Assembly: GCA_964035545.1 (NCBI GenBank)
Contig: OZ037767.1
Location: forward strand, 28,873,628 to 28,937,627
DNA from: Bugula neritina
Lineage: Eukaryota > Bryozoa > Gymnolaemata > Cheilostomatida > Bugulidae
DNA length: 64,000 nucleotides
Direction: 5' to 3'
The notes under the pieces: model-generated
Database searches by the model: none
The model's input: only the letters and a program-made list of their open reading frames with translations
What the model was told of the DNA's origin: nothing
Program-made: the position numbers and the translations under genes
In this document: in pieces, positions 11,509 to 25,914 of the stretch
Position numbering within the stretch: position 1 is the stretch's first letter
Layout of the letters: each line of letters opens with the position of its first letter

Positions 11509-14500
11509 ATGACTGAGAGAAAGACTTTGAACGTAAGTATAATCTAGTGTTATTTATTGATAATGATTATGATTATCATAATCTTTGTTAAGTTATTTAA
11601 AATAAATAACAATGACATTATCATGATGTCATTATTGTTTATTTTAAATAACTTTTAGCTTCAAGTTTAGGTATAACACCAACAGTCGGCATAACCATAA
11701 ATCATTTGGATTTATTCAAGGCAAATATTTATATTGACCTCAAAAAGGTTCACCATGAGTAATTACTAATTAGTATACAATAATAATTGTGTGGTACCAC
11801 TCAATTGATTGTATAGAGTAGACACTATGGTTGCACTTATAGACGTTAGATTGTGCTCATTCACACTGATTATTTTGTCAATCAAAACGAAGAGAACTAT
11901 CAGTATCAGTATTGCAATATAAATACCATTGCAGTTTCTCACCAAGAACCATTAGAGACACCAGAGTGCATATAAAAAATAATTAACACAATTTTCAATT
12001 AACCTGTAGTCAAACTGATTTCACACTATAATAAAATGAGACACTTCTATAACATTACGTGTTCCCAATTGTTCGATATCTTCAAAGGTACAATATGTAC
12101 TTGTTCTATGCTGTATAGTTCAAGCTTTCAAATACAATGTTTAATTAGAATAAAAATGTTACGAGTAAGTTGAATAAATGTGTACTTCATCTCTTAGTCT
12201 CATTATGACAAATCAGTTAGTTGAGTGTGAGTTTGTGATACCTTAAGATATAGATAAATGTTGCATCCCTTCAAACTGTAGGTAAAGCACATTCATTTTT
12301 ACTCCTACTTTTAAATAGAGTGTGCTCATTTAGCATAAAATGGTTAACCAAGGTTATTCAACATAAAAGTGTAAATTAATATAAAAGGTTGAATTGTTTT
12401 AGAGATACTACCCAGTGGACTATGATCCTGCTAAAATTCCTAAGCTCAAAACCAAGCAGAAGGAGCAAAACCGTTTGTGGGGTATTCGAGTGATGGCCCC
12501 TTTTAATATGAGGTACTTGTGGATCTTGCTAACTGCCATTATGAAGAACTTAAATAACATATCAAGCATTAAAACTATTTTTTTTATGACTACTTCTTAT
12601 TTTGTGGACCATTCATTATCAATGTTATATATCATGTATTATTTTAAAAAATTTACCTGTGTTATTTGATAAAAACAGATCTATCTAATTTCTATTCTTT
12701 ATTTCAATAATTAATATTTGTATTTATGCAGATGTAATACATGTGGAGACTACATCTACAAGGGTAAAAAGTTTAACTCAAAAAAGGAGACAGTGTCAAA
12801 TGAAGATTATCTGGGAATAGAGATTCACAGGTTTTATATTAGATGCCCAAAATGTGTAGCTGTTATAGCTTTCAAGGTAGGTCTTAGTATTCCAGCGGTT
12901 TATTTATATGACCTCATTCATAATAATTAGCAATACAATTTGTTTTAGCACTACATTGGTGCCGGTGTATTCATCAACCTTTGAAATTTGGAAGCAATTC
13001 TAGTTATTCTGAAATAACTACAAACTCACACTGTGCATGGTGCATCTGTCAATAATTTTAGATCAGAATTGCCAATTCTGGCAGATTCTTTTTTAGTGAT
13101 TTTTAACTTTAGAATAGATGCGTATTAGTAATTGATTATTAGTAATTGAGTATTAATAATTGATCATTAGTAATTGACTATTAGGAGTTGAGTGAGTGTA
13201 CAGCTGCAAATTTTGCTGTAGACTGACCCCAAGAACTGTGACTACACCCTGGAAACAGGCGCGACCAGAAACTTTGAAGCTGCTAAAACTTTGATGGAAC
13301 AGGAAAAGAAAAAGCAGCAAGCAATAGAAGATGAAGAGGCAGCAAATCCTATGAAGGTCAGCGCCATATAAAAGCCTCACTCTTCTGGCAGAAATTGTCA
13401 GTTGTATCTATTATCTAGGTTAAAAGATCTGCGCAAATGTTATTATCTGTTGGAGTTTTAAGGCTTTCATCAAATGATTAAGCACTATTCAATTGAAGTT
13501 GAATAATAAGATCATTTAAGTTTTGTAATTGTTGATGCCATTTTATTTCATCATTTTTACACGAGCTGATGCATTACTGCGCTCATTTATGGAGTATTGC
13601 ATGTGGTGAAATTTAAGGTGCTAGAAAATCGAACAAAACAGAGCCGTAATGAAATGGACACGATGGAAGCTTTGACTGAGCTGCGAGAAATGAATGCACG
13701 ACATGAGAAAGTTGACCATGACGGAATAATTAGAAAGGCCAAGTTATACCAACAAGAGTTAGAGCGTTTGCAAAAGGAAGAGGAGGATCGTCTAATTAGG
13801 TATATACATTCCTGACCTATATAGTCTAATTAGGTATATACATTCCTGACCTATATAGTCTAATTAGGTGTATACATTCCTGACCTATATAGTCTAATTA
13901 GGTATATACATTTCTGACCTATATAGTCTAATTAGGTATATACATTCCTGACCTATATAGTCTAATGTCAAAACTCAAAAACCTACTCTTAACTTTTAAT
14001 TTGGAGAAATATTTTGTCTGGAAAGTATTTATTACAAATTCTCTTCTATTTTTAATAGTCATGTTGAGAAATTTCGTATTTTCAACATTTTCTTCATCTA
14101 GCACATAATGTAGTATTTAGGGTTAGCAGATGTTATTTACTTAATTTTAATTTCCTATTCAAGTACTCTGATAATTTGGAAAAAGTTTTCCTCTAAAAAT
14201 ATCCATTCATAAGGGTTTTCTCTCTGTCTAAAGTTTGGAAAATCTGGTTGCTGTTGTAAAATATAGAATTACCATTTATTAATTTGTGAATTGGGCCTAT
14301 TGATAATTTGATAATAAGTATAAGAGAAGTAACTCCCAATTAGTCTATAGCATGCAGTATGTTATCTTACAGGGACTTGTTTGGTTCTGCTGAAGAGGCA
14401 AATGGGGAGACAATAAGGCGTATAGACTCAGATGGTGAAGATGATCCTCTTCCTGTGAAAAGAGTCAAAGTAGAGATAGAATCGCCTTCTGATTTACTTG

Positions 14501-15139
14501 GCCAGTCGGTAAGATTTCACAGATTCTTATTGTCTACTATACATCTGCTCTGGTATTTTTGCTTTAATGTAACTTATCATGCATATTTTAATGTGTATTT
14601 TATTTAAATTAGTATGTCTATAAGCAATGTTAGACATATGCATGATTCTATGATAACCCTTTCATTTAAAATAGTAAAGAGCACAACTAACATGATCATA
14701 TTAGCTGGTATGTATTGATGGCTTCTAATGTAATATTTGAGGTGTTCCTAGATGTTGAAAACGCTTCTACTTTTAGACAAACCCACCTTCTACTTCAAAG
14801 AGCTTGCCGCATAAGAAAGCCCAGTCTACAAAATTGAAGTTATCCAACTTGGTTCGTTTGAAAAAACCTGAGAAGTCTAATAATACAGACGAATCGCATC
14901 TCACACCTACTACTAACAGCTGTTCTGCAATAACATCAACGAAACAGGGTACCGACGACTCCAATGCATGTACATCTAAGACAGATGACACTACCTCTAC
15001 TAATTCCACAGCTAATGACTTTAATATTGCTAATTCAAATCCATCAAGTTCTGGTATTCAACAAGTCAAGCCAATTGGAGCTCTAGGTATGCTCGGTGAC
15101 TACAGTTACAGCAGTGAAAGTGGCTCGGATAATGAATAA
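11509..15139 (+). CDS. YJU2: YJU2 splicing factor, copy 1 (7 exons, 364 aa)
   Basis: YJU2/CCDC94 joins the spliceosome around the first catalytic step and promotes branching (family knowledge). Exons: 11509-11532, 12403-12512, 12732-12876, 13222-13356, 13618-13799, 14373-14508, 14777-15139; the sum is 1095 nt in frame. The start MTERKTLN is followed by [25 protein letters not shown] and [15 protein letters not shown], all hallmarks of the CWC16/YJU2 family. Zinc ligands C46, C49, C83 and C86 are present. [20 protein letters not shown] and [13 protein letters not shown] follow, then a charged coiled-coil-like stretch. The last exon is Ser/Thr/Asn-rich and ends [12 protein letters not shown]. 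Every intron is GT-AG. Exon 5 ends inside a 34-bp minisatellite that repeats its donor. It is about 95% or more like copy 3 in exons 1-4 by eye. Confidence 0.93.
13791..13960 (+). repeat. 34-bp minisatellite carrying the YJU2 exon 5 donor, 5 copies
   Basis: Exactly five units of 34 bp. Each begins with the last nine bases of exon 5 (tctaattag), followed by the donor gtatat, and ends cctgacctatatag. The first unit straddles the real exon-intron boundary at 13799/13800. The homologous array in copy 3 has 17 units. Confidence 0.95.
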
Positions 15140-15316
15140 ACTCAGCTATATTCATATATTATTACTCTTATAATTTTTTGTTATCACAGGCAAAAATTAG
15201 CATATTTTGGGAAATAATATGAGATATATATATATATAGAATTCAATATAATGTTTCCAAGCTGGTAATTTTTATGAAATGATGTAAATTTGTATAAAAG
15301 TGAATTATAATAACAA

Positions 15317-15322
15317 AATAAA
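15317..15322 (+). terminator. AATAAA polyadenylation signal, YJU2 copy 1
   Basis: AATAAA about 180 bp after the stop codon. The same signal and context are kept in copies 2 (27300-27305) and 3 (38776-38781). Confidence 0.6.
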
Positions 15323-15708
15323 ATTTCAACTCATTGGCAATCATAACATTTTGTTACTCAGAAAATACTAACCTACGCATATTCTTTTAAACACTAAACA
15401 GAAGAATCAGATTATAACTTATAAGTTTAATTATCCTAACGTTATATTCAATATTACACTGCACACCATTCAACAGTTTATTATACTATTCAATATGTAA
15501 CCACGTCATTATAGTTGGTAATATCGCGATATCCCCAATTATGCTTAAATTCTATAATCGTAATGTGGTGGGCTTTTGTTCATTCAGCAACAAAAGAACT
15601 CTATTGATCATTGAAGTTATCTACTCCCGTGCATGACGACGCTCTTACACAGTAGGTAAAGGGGAGCATCTACAATTTCTTCTTTAGTGAGAAAGACTTC
15701 TGTTTCGG

Positions 15709-17956
<2,248 letters not shown>

Positions 17957-19164
17957 TGTTTCGGTGACTAATAGCTCTTTGATTTTTTAGATGGATGACT
18001 CGCTGTCCATAAATGCTACTGCCGATACTGCCTGCTCACACAATAATGAGCATCTTCCAGCTAGTAGAAGAAGACAACTCCGTCAGAGATAGTCTTGGCA
18101 AATGTCCTCTATGTTAACATGTACAGTAAGTCTTGAGTATTTTTTATAGTCAATTGTATGCATCAGCTAAAACACCTGATATGTTTATGATACATGTTAG
18201 TGTTACTGTAGGTTGATGGAGATTGCTGGTGTTGCCATTGCAGACTAATCCATGTCAAGAGTCAAGTATATCACATTGATATTGGTATTTATTTTGTTGC
18301 TGCTATTTTTTTGGCTCAGCATTTAATATCAACTGTGCTTCTATTCATTTGATTAAATTTGAGATCCCTAAATGGCAAAGTTTCTCTTGTAGTCTCACAC
18401 TAAAGTAATTAAAATTAATAATTGAAAGAAACTTTTATCATTAGACTAATTGTTTACAAACTGCCTATAGTGACATATGTTATGTAAACTAAGTCATCAT
18501 AATATAATCACTTTACAAATGTGCTATATTAAATTTATGCTGTAGTCTCTTTGGATATTAAACTCCATTTCAAATTCCATAAAATTCAATTTCTATGTAA
18601 CAAATATTTCTAACTATAAAATAATGTAAAACATTGACAACCTATCCAACAATTTAAAGCTATACATTATAATTAAAATGATACCCAATACTTCAAAGCT
18701 ACTATAATTAGGATAAAAAATTACCTATATAAAGCAATGAAAGAAACTTCAAGCAATTTTTATAAAACTTATTTGTGCTGTTATGGCTTCAGGATAAAAT
18801 TCTCTGTTCTGATTAGGTAAATCAAATTTAATTTTATTATTTCAAACGGCCAGGCCAAATTTTATAACTTTTTAATCCACTAAGCTTATATTTATGTTAT
18901 ACTAGAAAGATGCTGATAGCTTTGTAAAGCAATACCTATTTGCCTATAAGTGAGGGTTTAACTTATCAATATTTCAAGGGTATTGTCTAAACTACCATGG
19001 GGATCTACAAGCAGGTGTACTTTTAGTAAATGGGTTCATTATACCTAGCTCCACCATTTTTCAAAAGAAATGCATTCATTGGATGAAGAGCAAAATGAAG
19101 TAGCCAGTAACATGATCCCGAACAAGATTTACAATTTGATTGGTTGGATGGTGACTAGGGCCTC

Positions 19165-19278
19165 ATTTCTTGCTATAATATAAACCCCATCTCAGGTCAG
19201 TTTCATCAGTAAAGGCAACATATACAACTATACAGAAGAGAGAAAAGTCACTGAATACTATAACTACTATAAACAAAA
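19165..19278 (+). promoter_or_regulatory. Putative core promoter and 5' UTR of the CCCH gene
   Basis: A TATA-like ctataatataaac lies at 19173-19185. About 30 bp downstream is a purine-rich leader running to the ATG at 19279. Assigned on position and composition only. Confidence 0.35.
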
Positions 19279-20086
19279 ATGGCTCAAGCTGAAAATAATA
19301 TAACAGAGCTAAGTAGAGAAGCCAAGAAGAAAATTCTCTGCAGATATCATACTAAAGGCATCTGCCGGTACCAGGATAACCCTGAAAATGTGAGTATATA
19401 CAGGTTTTAATATTAAAATATTTTGTTTCAAGCTATTATTAAAAAGAAATTAGCTTTTTGTAGCTGCTTCTGAATTAAATATATGAGACTCGAAATTTAA
19501 TGGTTGAACTGGTTTTAAACTTTAACTCTTTACATGGACTGATTGATGTAACTTGATGTATGAAAAATACCACTACCTCAATACAGTATTAAGGAGAGAA
19601 TATAATACTGATTATAATAAATCCTACAGTGTGAATACAAGCACCTCCAGGAGTTCACTAAGCACTTCCAAAGGAAGGAACCATATTGCCCTTATGCTGT
19701 TAAAGGAGTCTGCTTCTATCAAGATAATCCCCTGATGGTGAGACAACTTCAGTGCCCTTTATAACTTACAGTTTTGTTTCTATTTAATCTTCCTACAAAA
19801 TATTATTAGTAAATGGAATAAGTAACACATCACTTGATTTATAGTACTGTAAATAACCAGAGCCCTTGAAATTCTGAAGTTATTATATTATTAGTTTTGA
19901 GACATCATCAAATGTAAAGTAAAAAAATATATGTTTGTGTGTGAGCATTGTAGAAAGTGTTATGTGTAGTGTAGCCCTAACAGAGTTTATTACTTATAAA
20001 TGTATAAACTATTTTACTTTCAGTGTTCTTACTTGCATCCCAAAAGAACTCCTTCCCATTGGAAGGAAAATAAACTGCGAAGATGA
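19279..20086 (+). CDS. Small protein with two CCCH zinc fingers (3 exons, 93 aa)
   Basis: Exons 19279-19389, 19630-19737 and 20024-20086 (TGA stop), all phase 0 with GT-AG introns. The start MAQAENNITELSREAKKK leads into two fingers with identical spacing C-x7-C-x8-C-x3-H: C21, C29, C38, H42 and C57, C65, C74, H78. Both contain the motif (R/F)YQDNP. Each finger is cut by an intron at the same place, directly before its third Cys, so the finger exon was duplicated. CCCH fingers usually bind RNA, and the arrangement recalls makorin N-termini, but the x8 loop is longer than usual. After the stop codon, in another frame, lies a degraded RING finger. The gene may once have encoded a CCCH-RING protein and be truncated now, or the real splice pattern may differ from mine. 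Confidence 0.6.
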
Positions 20087-20414
20087 AACACGTGATAGAA
20101 TCTAACTCAAGCCCTGTGGACATTCAGAGTTTCATATTGAGGTGAGACTTCAACTATTACTTCACTGACAGTAGTTACAGTTTAGTCTTATAAATAACTT
20201 CATACTAGAATAAAGTGCTATAATCTTGGCATTAATTTTAATTTTGGAAAGCGCTAAATCTTTTCACTAATTTTTATTTATACTTGAAACATTCAGATGA
20301 TAATTTACTTGTACTAACTCACTGTTTTTCTTGTTTTAGTGCATACAGTGGTGGCTGCAGAGATCCCAAACATGCCCGTGGGGGTCGCAAGAAATAAATT
20401 ATTCCAATTTTTAG
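20058..20414 (+). pseudogene. Decayed RING-H2 finger following the CCCH gene
   Basis: In the +1 frame relative to the CCCH exon, 20058-20141 reads GRKINCEDETRDRI, stop (TAA 20103-20105), LKPCGHSEFHIE. A GT-AG intron then leads to 20340-20414, reading CIQWWLQRSQTCP before a stop. C-G-H-x3-H-x2-C followed by WL and TCP is the second half of a RING-H2 ubiquitin-ligase domain. The first Cys pair is incomplete, the last Cys after TCP is missing, and a frameshift plus a nonsense codon separate it from the CCCH part. I read it as a relic. An unrecognised alternative exon structure is the competing explanation. Confidence 0.5.
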
Positions 20415-23400
20415 AAATCCAATTACACTGTATTTTATATGTATTAAATTATCTAAAAATTATCTTTAATATCTTTAAATTTATTGTAACGCAGAAAATA
20501 TGCAACCAAAATTAATAAATTTAATTAGCAAAACTTGCTGATCTGACATTAAATTAGAAATGCAGCACTTCATACAAAATAATATTATATCAAGTTGAAA
20601 GTGAACTGCATGTATCAGATTATCTTTATTCTCAAGCATTTTATTTTATAAACCTCTTTTCTCATAAATTTTTTAAGATATTTTATAGGAAGTTGCAATT
20701 CTACATTTCACAATCTATGAATTTTCTGATGCTGAATTATACAAATTGGGAAAATTGTTTACATTCTATAAATTTATAGGTACAACATAAAATGATGTCA
20801 ACTTATGGAAACAAATTCAACTATTTTGCCTGCAGTCTGCAAACAACAATAACAAATATAAAAGATATTAGGAAACCATCTGCTCTTTCTTCTCTTAACT
20901 AAAGTAAGATGTTCTCCAACTAACTTTACCATCCCACAAAACTATCACAATGTTTGCTGCAATCATAATTTATCATCTATCAAAATTTTAAGGCAAGAAT
21001 AATTTTATGTAGATTCAAAATTTGATGAAATATAATGAAATTGTTTTTAGTTTGTCGCTATGTATTGATTTAATTATTCACATGCTGCAGCAACCATGCA
21101 GCTCTGCATCCAATTTCAAAGAAGGAACTTTATTCTTATTCTCAAATTACAGAATTCATTTTAATGACCATAGTACTTACAGATTGCAACACAGTTATCT
21201 GGGTTGAGCTGTGATTAGCTGGTTGGCCGGCAGTGTTTACTCATAGTTAACTCTTATTGGCCAGTCTATAGATGTCCCAGTGTATATACCAAGGTGACAG
21301 CCCAGAGTATAGTTAGAGTTGTGCTTGTTTTTTGTTACAAGTTTATAGTTATGTACTTTTCTAGTCAATAATAAAAGCAGCAGGTTTTCTTTTGCATAAT
21401 AACCAGCAGATTAAACAATAGGGTTAGCTTTTCAGAATTACCCACAGTAAATTTATAAGCAGGTAAAATTCATTAAACTATCCACCAAGCAGCTGTTTCA
21501 ATTCACAAAAGTTTTTGGGTCTTCATTGAGAAAGGGTCAATTTTCTTTAGAAAAGATAACTCCTATATAAACTAGATAGCTATAATTTCTAAGCTTTGTA
21601 TAAAATAGCTAGCTTTATCTGCAGTGTAGCTAGCTATAAAAAAGAAAACAGCTATACTCTCCTTGTGTGGTCTAGCCAGCTACAAGCAAGGAAATAGCTA
21701 TAGTTACTCTGTACAGTATAGGTATAGCTAGCTACTTGAGCTAAGCTATTTTCTGTCGTATGCGGTATATAAGTCAGTCCAGTGTGAGACTTAGCAGTGT
21801 GACTTCAAGAAGATATGGATTAACATTCTCTTCTCTCTACCTCAGTCTATCTTTAACTAATTGGTGAGTAGTACTTTATTTATTTTTAACAAAAACATAA
21901 AAAATTGTATTAGTTTTTTAATAATTGGTTGATTTACTTAATTTTCAGCTATAAGCAACATATATGCGTTTTGATACACATTTGTTTCTAAATCTAGTAA
22001 TCGGAATTTGTATACTCCCTCAAATTGCTTTTGTAAGAGAGTTGAACTTCATATGTTAACATTCTAAAACTAAAATAATATGTAACTCCAAGGTGATTAT
22101 ACTTTTTTAATGCCATTTTTGTTTGGAGACTCACTACAATAATATGGTAGGTGAGCAATAGTGAAGCTGTTTATATAATAGTATACTTACTATATTATTA
22201 CTACACTGCACTCTCTCAAAACACTATTTTCTCTCCATTCGGGTAATTGGCTGCCTTATATATAATAATTAACTTCTTTTAGAAGAGTTGTGGTTCCATT
22301 CCATTAATCCAAAGCTATTCCTGAAACAAATGAACTACTTTGAGGAGTGGGATTTGTCTGCTCATATAGAGATTGATAACTCCTGAAGATTTAAAGATAA
22401 GTAGAACACTTATATAATTTATAAAATATTTGTAGGACTAAATTCATTAATAGTACTAAATTATGTTGTGTCCTTAAGCACATTACTAGTCTGGAGAGGC
22501 TATGGGTTGAGTTTTATCTTTATTTGTAACATTCACCTAGCCTTGTAACACTTCTATTCTGCAGTTGCTGTTCACATTGTTAAATAACAAAAGTGTTACA
22601 ATATACCAAAACAATGTTTTATAGGTTCTATCAAATTAAAATTTGTTGAACTGGGTTTAAAATGTTTAATCAGTATTATGTATAATTTGTAACTATCAAA
22701 TAACTTTGCAAGCATTTTGGTACCAGCCAGACATAAAATCAAAAGTATGTCTGCCATGTTTTTCTATTTGTTGAATGAAAGTTTAGTTTCCATCAAATGT
22801 TCACCTTTGCCATGTTTTGATCTGGTGACAGGAAAAACCACATTATGAAAGCTTTTTTACTATCCTCTCTCTTTTTTACTGACATACTTATTGTTAGTGA
22901 TCTAAAATGTAAGATTAGCCCAACTTACCAGGTTCACAATAGAATCACAACTCCCCAGCTGTTCACACTATGTCCATTCAGTTCACAGCTAATGCAAAGC
23001 TATATCTTTACTAAAAGCTCTGATGTCATAACTACAATCTCAACATTGCCACAATCCTCCAAAAATGATTTGGTCTTCTGCAAGTTCTGGTAAATAGCAC
23101 ATTTTTAGCTCCCATGTGACTTCGTCAACTTCAATTTAAAGTAAATGTTGAATTTCCCAACTATAAGTTAGCTAAATAACTTTCAGAAGACTTACAAGTG
23201 ATTATAGCTGGCATATATTGTACAGTTGTTGAGGTTTAGTGTGGATAAGAGGAGCAGCAATGCCCCTAATTGCATGTGTGAATTGGATATGGTGGTTTTT
23301 CTTGCCTATAACTATAGAAATGACCATTGTCTCACCTTGTACTCTTTTTGTTGCTTCTCCAATGTGAAAACTTTTGTCTATGGTTTTACTCGCAACAGCA

Positions 23401-24361
23401 GCTCATTCATAGAGTTGTCCTCCCCCTATTTTGCACTAAATGTTAAAGCAAGAGGGTTAAGCATTCAGCTATACCCCCCCCCCCTTCTTCATTATAGTTT
23501 CAGTTCCGTGGTGGTAAGTTAATTAAATCCTACTCAGCATTATTAATGTTGTGTGTATAGATCTGCATATCTGGAAGAACTAACCAGATGGTGTAAACTG
23601 TAAACATATCAACAGAGTCCTTTGAGTGTTATCTGCTGAATGCTATACTTAAATAGTTGTACCTGACCTCTAGCAGAATATAAAGTTAAAAAGTTTAAAG
23701 CATGCAACCTAAGGTTGTAAAAATCTGTGCAAATATTTGTTCTTTGAGTATACAAAACAAAATTCTTGTTTTCATTAGATCTTCATATTTTTACCTAAAC
23801 TTACATTCACAGGTTATTTAGCAGCTTGTGCTTTTTCTTGTTAGAGGTGAATTATTGTTGCTCCTGTCTGACAAGTAATATTTATGCAAGCTGTGGCATG
23901 GGAGATCAGTTCCATTTCAGAATTTTTTGAAACTTAATCCCCTCCCACGACTTTCAATATTAGTGTGACTTAGTAAATTTGCAACCTGTATAGTTTTTTA
24001 AGCTGTTGTCTATTTTTTTAATAGTTTCAATAGCAGAAAGCAGTTAACAGGAACGTAGCAGACTATTCTATTGCTGAAAGTAAATAAAATAGCTATACAT
24101 TATTTTTGTCAGTGCCATTTGGTATAAATTTGAAAATACTTTTTGTTAATTGTTTTGTTCTTATATTTTTTAGCCAGCAAAATTTTTTTCAATTAAATCA
24201 AATCTTAATGAGGCATCAAAACCCTATTGGTATAACCTGATGTGTTCACTAATCTGTATCCTGACTGATCAGAAGTGCTGCCGAGTTCAAGATCCTTCTT
24301 TCCTGATACTTTTTTTGAGAAACTCTGCTTTATTGTTGGCATCTTTCAATGCTGCTTTATT
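20415..24361. other. Non-coding AT-rich stretch, no gene recognised
   Basis: Several open frames of 60-100 codons occur (for example near 22845-23093 and 23226-23522), but none has a family signature, good splice sites or conserved motifs. A run of 12 C lies at 23474-23485. Confidence 0.4.
21766..21863 (+). promoter_or_regulatory. Possible TATA promoter with first exon
   Basis: A clean TATATAAG box (21766-21773) is followed about 30 bp later by a leader with only a two-codon frame (ATG GAT TAA). A good donor, gtgagt, follows at 21864. This could be the first exon of a non-coding transcript or of a gene whose later exons I do not recognise. Confidence 0.25.
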
Positions 24362-24666
24362 AGATTTGAATTAGCATTATTAGAGTCATTAGCTGTGGAA
24401 TTAGTAGAGGTAGTGTCATCTGTCTTAGATGTACATGCATTGGAGTCGTCGGTACCCTGTTTCGTTGATGTTATTGCAGAACAGCTGTTAGTAGTAAGTG
24501 TGAGATGCGATTCGTCTGTATTATTAGACTTCTCTGGTTTTTTCAAACGAACCAAGTTGGATAACTTCAACTTTGTAGACTGGGCTTTCTTTGGAGTAGA
24601 AGGTGGGTTTGTCTAAAAGTAGAAGCGCTTTCAACATAACATCAGGTTTTTTTTCAAACGAACCAA
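24362..24666 (-). pseudogene. Inverted YJU2 last-exon fragment
   Basis: On the minus strand this reads the end of YJU2 intron 6 (including cttttag) and most of exon 7, through [27 protein letters not shown] and [13 protein letters not shown]. About 15 bp near the start of the exon (the KSLPHK region) is deleted. The homologous stretch ends at about 24643. At 24644-24666 a second scrap repeats aaaccaac-type exon 7 sequence. Keeping intron sequence shows it came from DNA duplication, not from a spliced retrocopy. It has no promoter or other exons. Confidence 0.85.
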
Positions 24667-25718
24667 CCGATGTCAAGTTTGACATTTATTATATCATATT
24701 ATTTCTTTTCAGCTGTTCCCAGCTTAATTTAGCATGCTGTAACAAATGTCTATGTAACCCTGCATTTCTTAGACCATTAACAGCTAGAGCAACTGTAAAT
24801 CCCATTCTAATATCATTATTATTGCCAAAGTTTATTGCTCTACTTAGCTTTTCAACTCTTAGCAAATAATTGATTTCATTTTCTTGTGGTAGCTTTCACT
24901 ACATCTCTCTGGTTCATGTATGATATTTCTCGGTTGCTGACTCTCTGCCTCTCAGAGCTATGGTCGTAGCTTAGATTACCATAATTATAGTGGTTAGTCA
25001 GCGAAGCTTCAAGGTGTAAGAGCCCATCACTAGGCTTATCAGAGTTTATATCAGTTGGCTGCTTGTAGCTATATTGGCTATGCTTAATATGTTAGTGGGA
25101 CAACTCCTTGTAACTGATAGGCTATTATCGTAGGCTTAGTTCTCAATGCACCACTATAAGAAATATCTTCCACTTAATTTGCATTTCTATTACTGATGGC
25201 ATTGTTGGTGTAGGGCCTCGGCATGCATGGTGTACATGTTTGTGGTTGTTTAGTGCTTCACCTCTGTATAAACTAAAATATTATTTTGCTAATAGAATTT
25301 TTGAATTTTCAGCTTCAATTTAAGGATACCAGTGAAGGAAATGTAGCATTTATCTGCTTAATAATCTGCATACAATATGGTTGCTGATTTTCAGTTTCCA
25401 AGAAGTTTCTTAGCAACTTAACTATGCACCACTGAAACCAACAGCAAGAATAATAAAACAAAGTTAATTTCATGTTTTTGTTCCTTTTTTGAGATTTGCA
25501 GCCAACCTACTGAAATTTATAGTTAATTGTCTTATGAAGTTGTTTTTTCATGCACTTTGTTGTTTACCTAGATAATTATTTTCTTGTTTCTCGCTCTTTT
25601 TTCATATTCAGAAAGTTTGTATGTGCTCTGCAAAATTATTATATATAGTTAACATATATTGGAAGATATGTCTTAACCAGCAGCAATTCACAACATGAGT
25701 AAATTTCTACTGGCATCT
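24667..25718. other. Intergenic, no gene seen
   Basis: AT-rich sequence between two YJU2 fragments. I see no exon, RNA gene or repeat that I can support. Confidence 0.4.
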
Positions 25719-25858
25719 GTTTGGTTCTGATTTACTTCTTAATGGCCAGTCGGTAAGATTTCACAGATTCTTGTTGTCTACTATACATCTGCTCTGGTAT
25801 TTTTGCTTTAATGTAACTTACCATGCATATTTTAGTGTGTATTTTATTTAAATTAGTA
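25719..25858 (+). pseudogene. YJU2 exon 6 relic with internal deletion
   Basis: The 5' part of exon 6 (ttggttctg) is joined directly to its 3' part (atttacttcttaatggccag), followed by the donor and about 110 bp of intron 6. The exon interior, about 100 bp, is missing, and the joint falls on the shared bases ttctg. The variant LLNGQ links this scrap to copy 2 and not to copies 1 or 3. About 55 bp of unrelated sequence separates it from copy 2. Confidence 0.8.
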
Positions 25859-25914
25859 TGCCCCCTGGACCCCCGGCCTGAGAGTATGGCCTAGAATATT
25901 TCTGCCACTACATC

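Noticed and set aside
22845-23522. Two frames of 82 and 98 codons, one with a signal-like start
   Set aside because: No motif, no supporting splice sites or promoter, and AT-rich composition like the surroundings.
24275-24616. Plus-strand frame ending FFGVEGGFV, and similar minus-strand frames at 14773-15009 and 26763-27059
   Set aside because: Antisense shadows of YJU2 exon 7; the true coding strand is the opposite one in each case.
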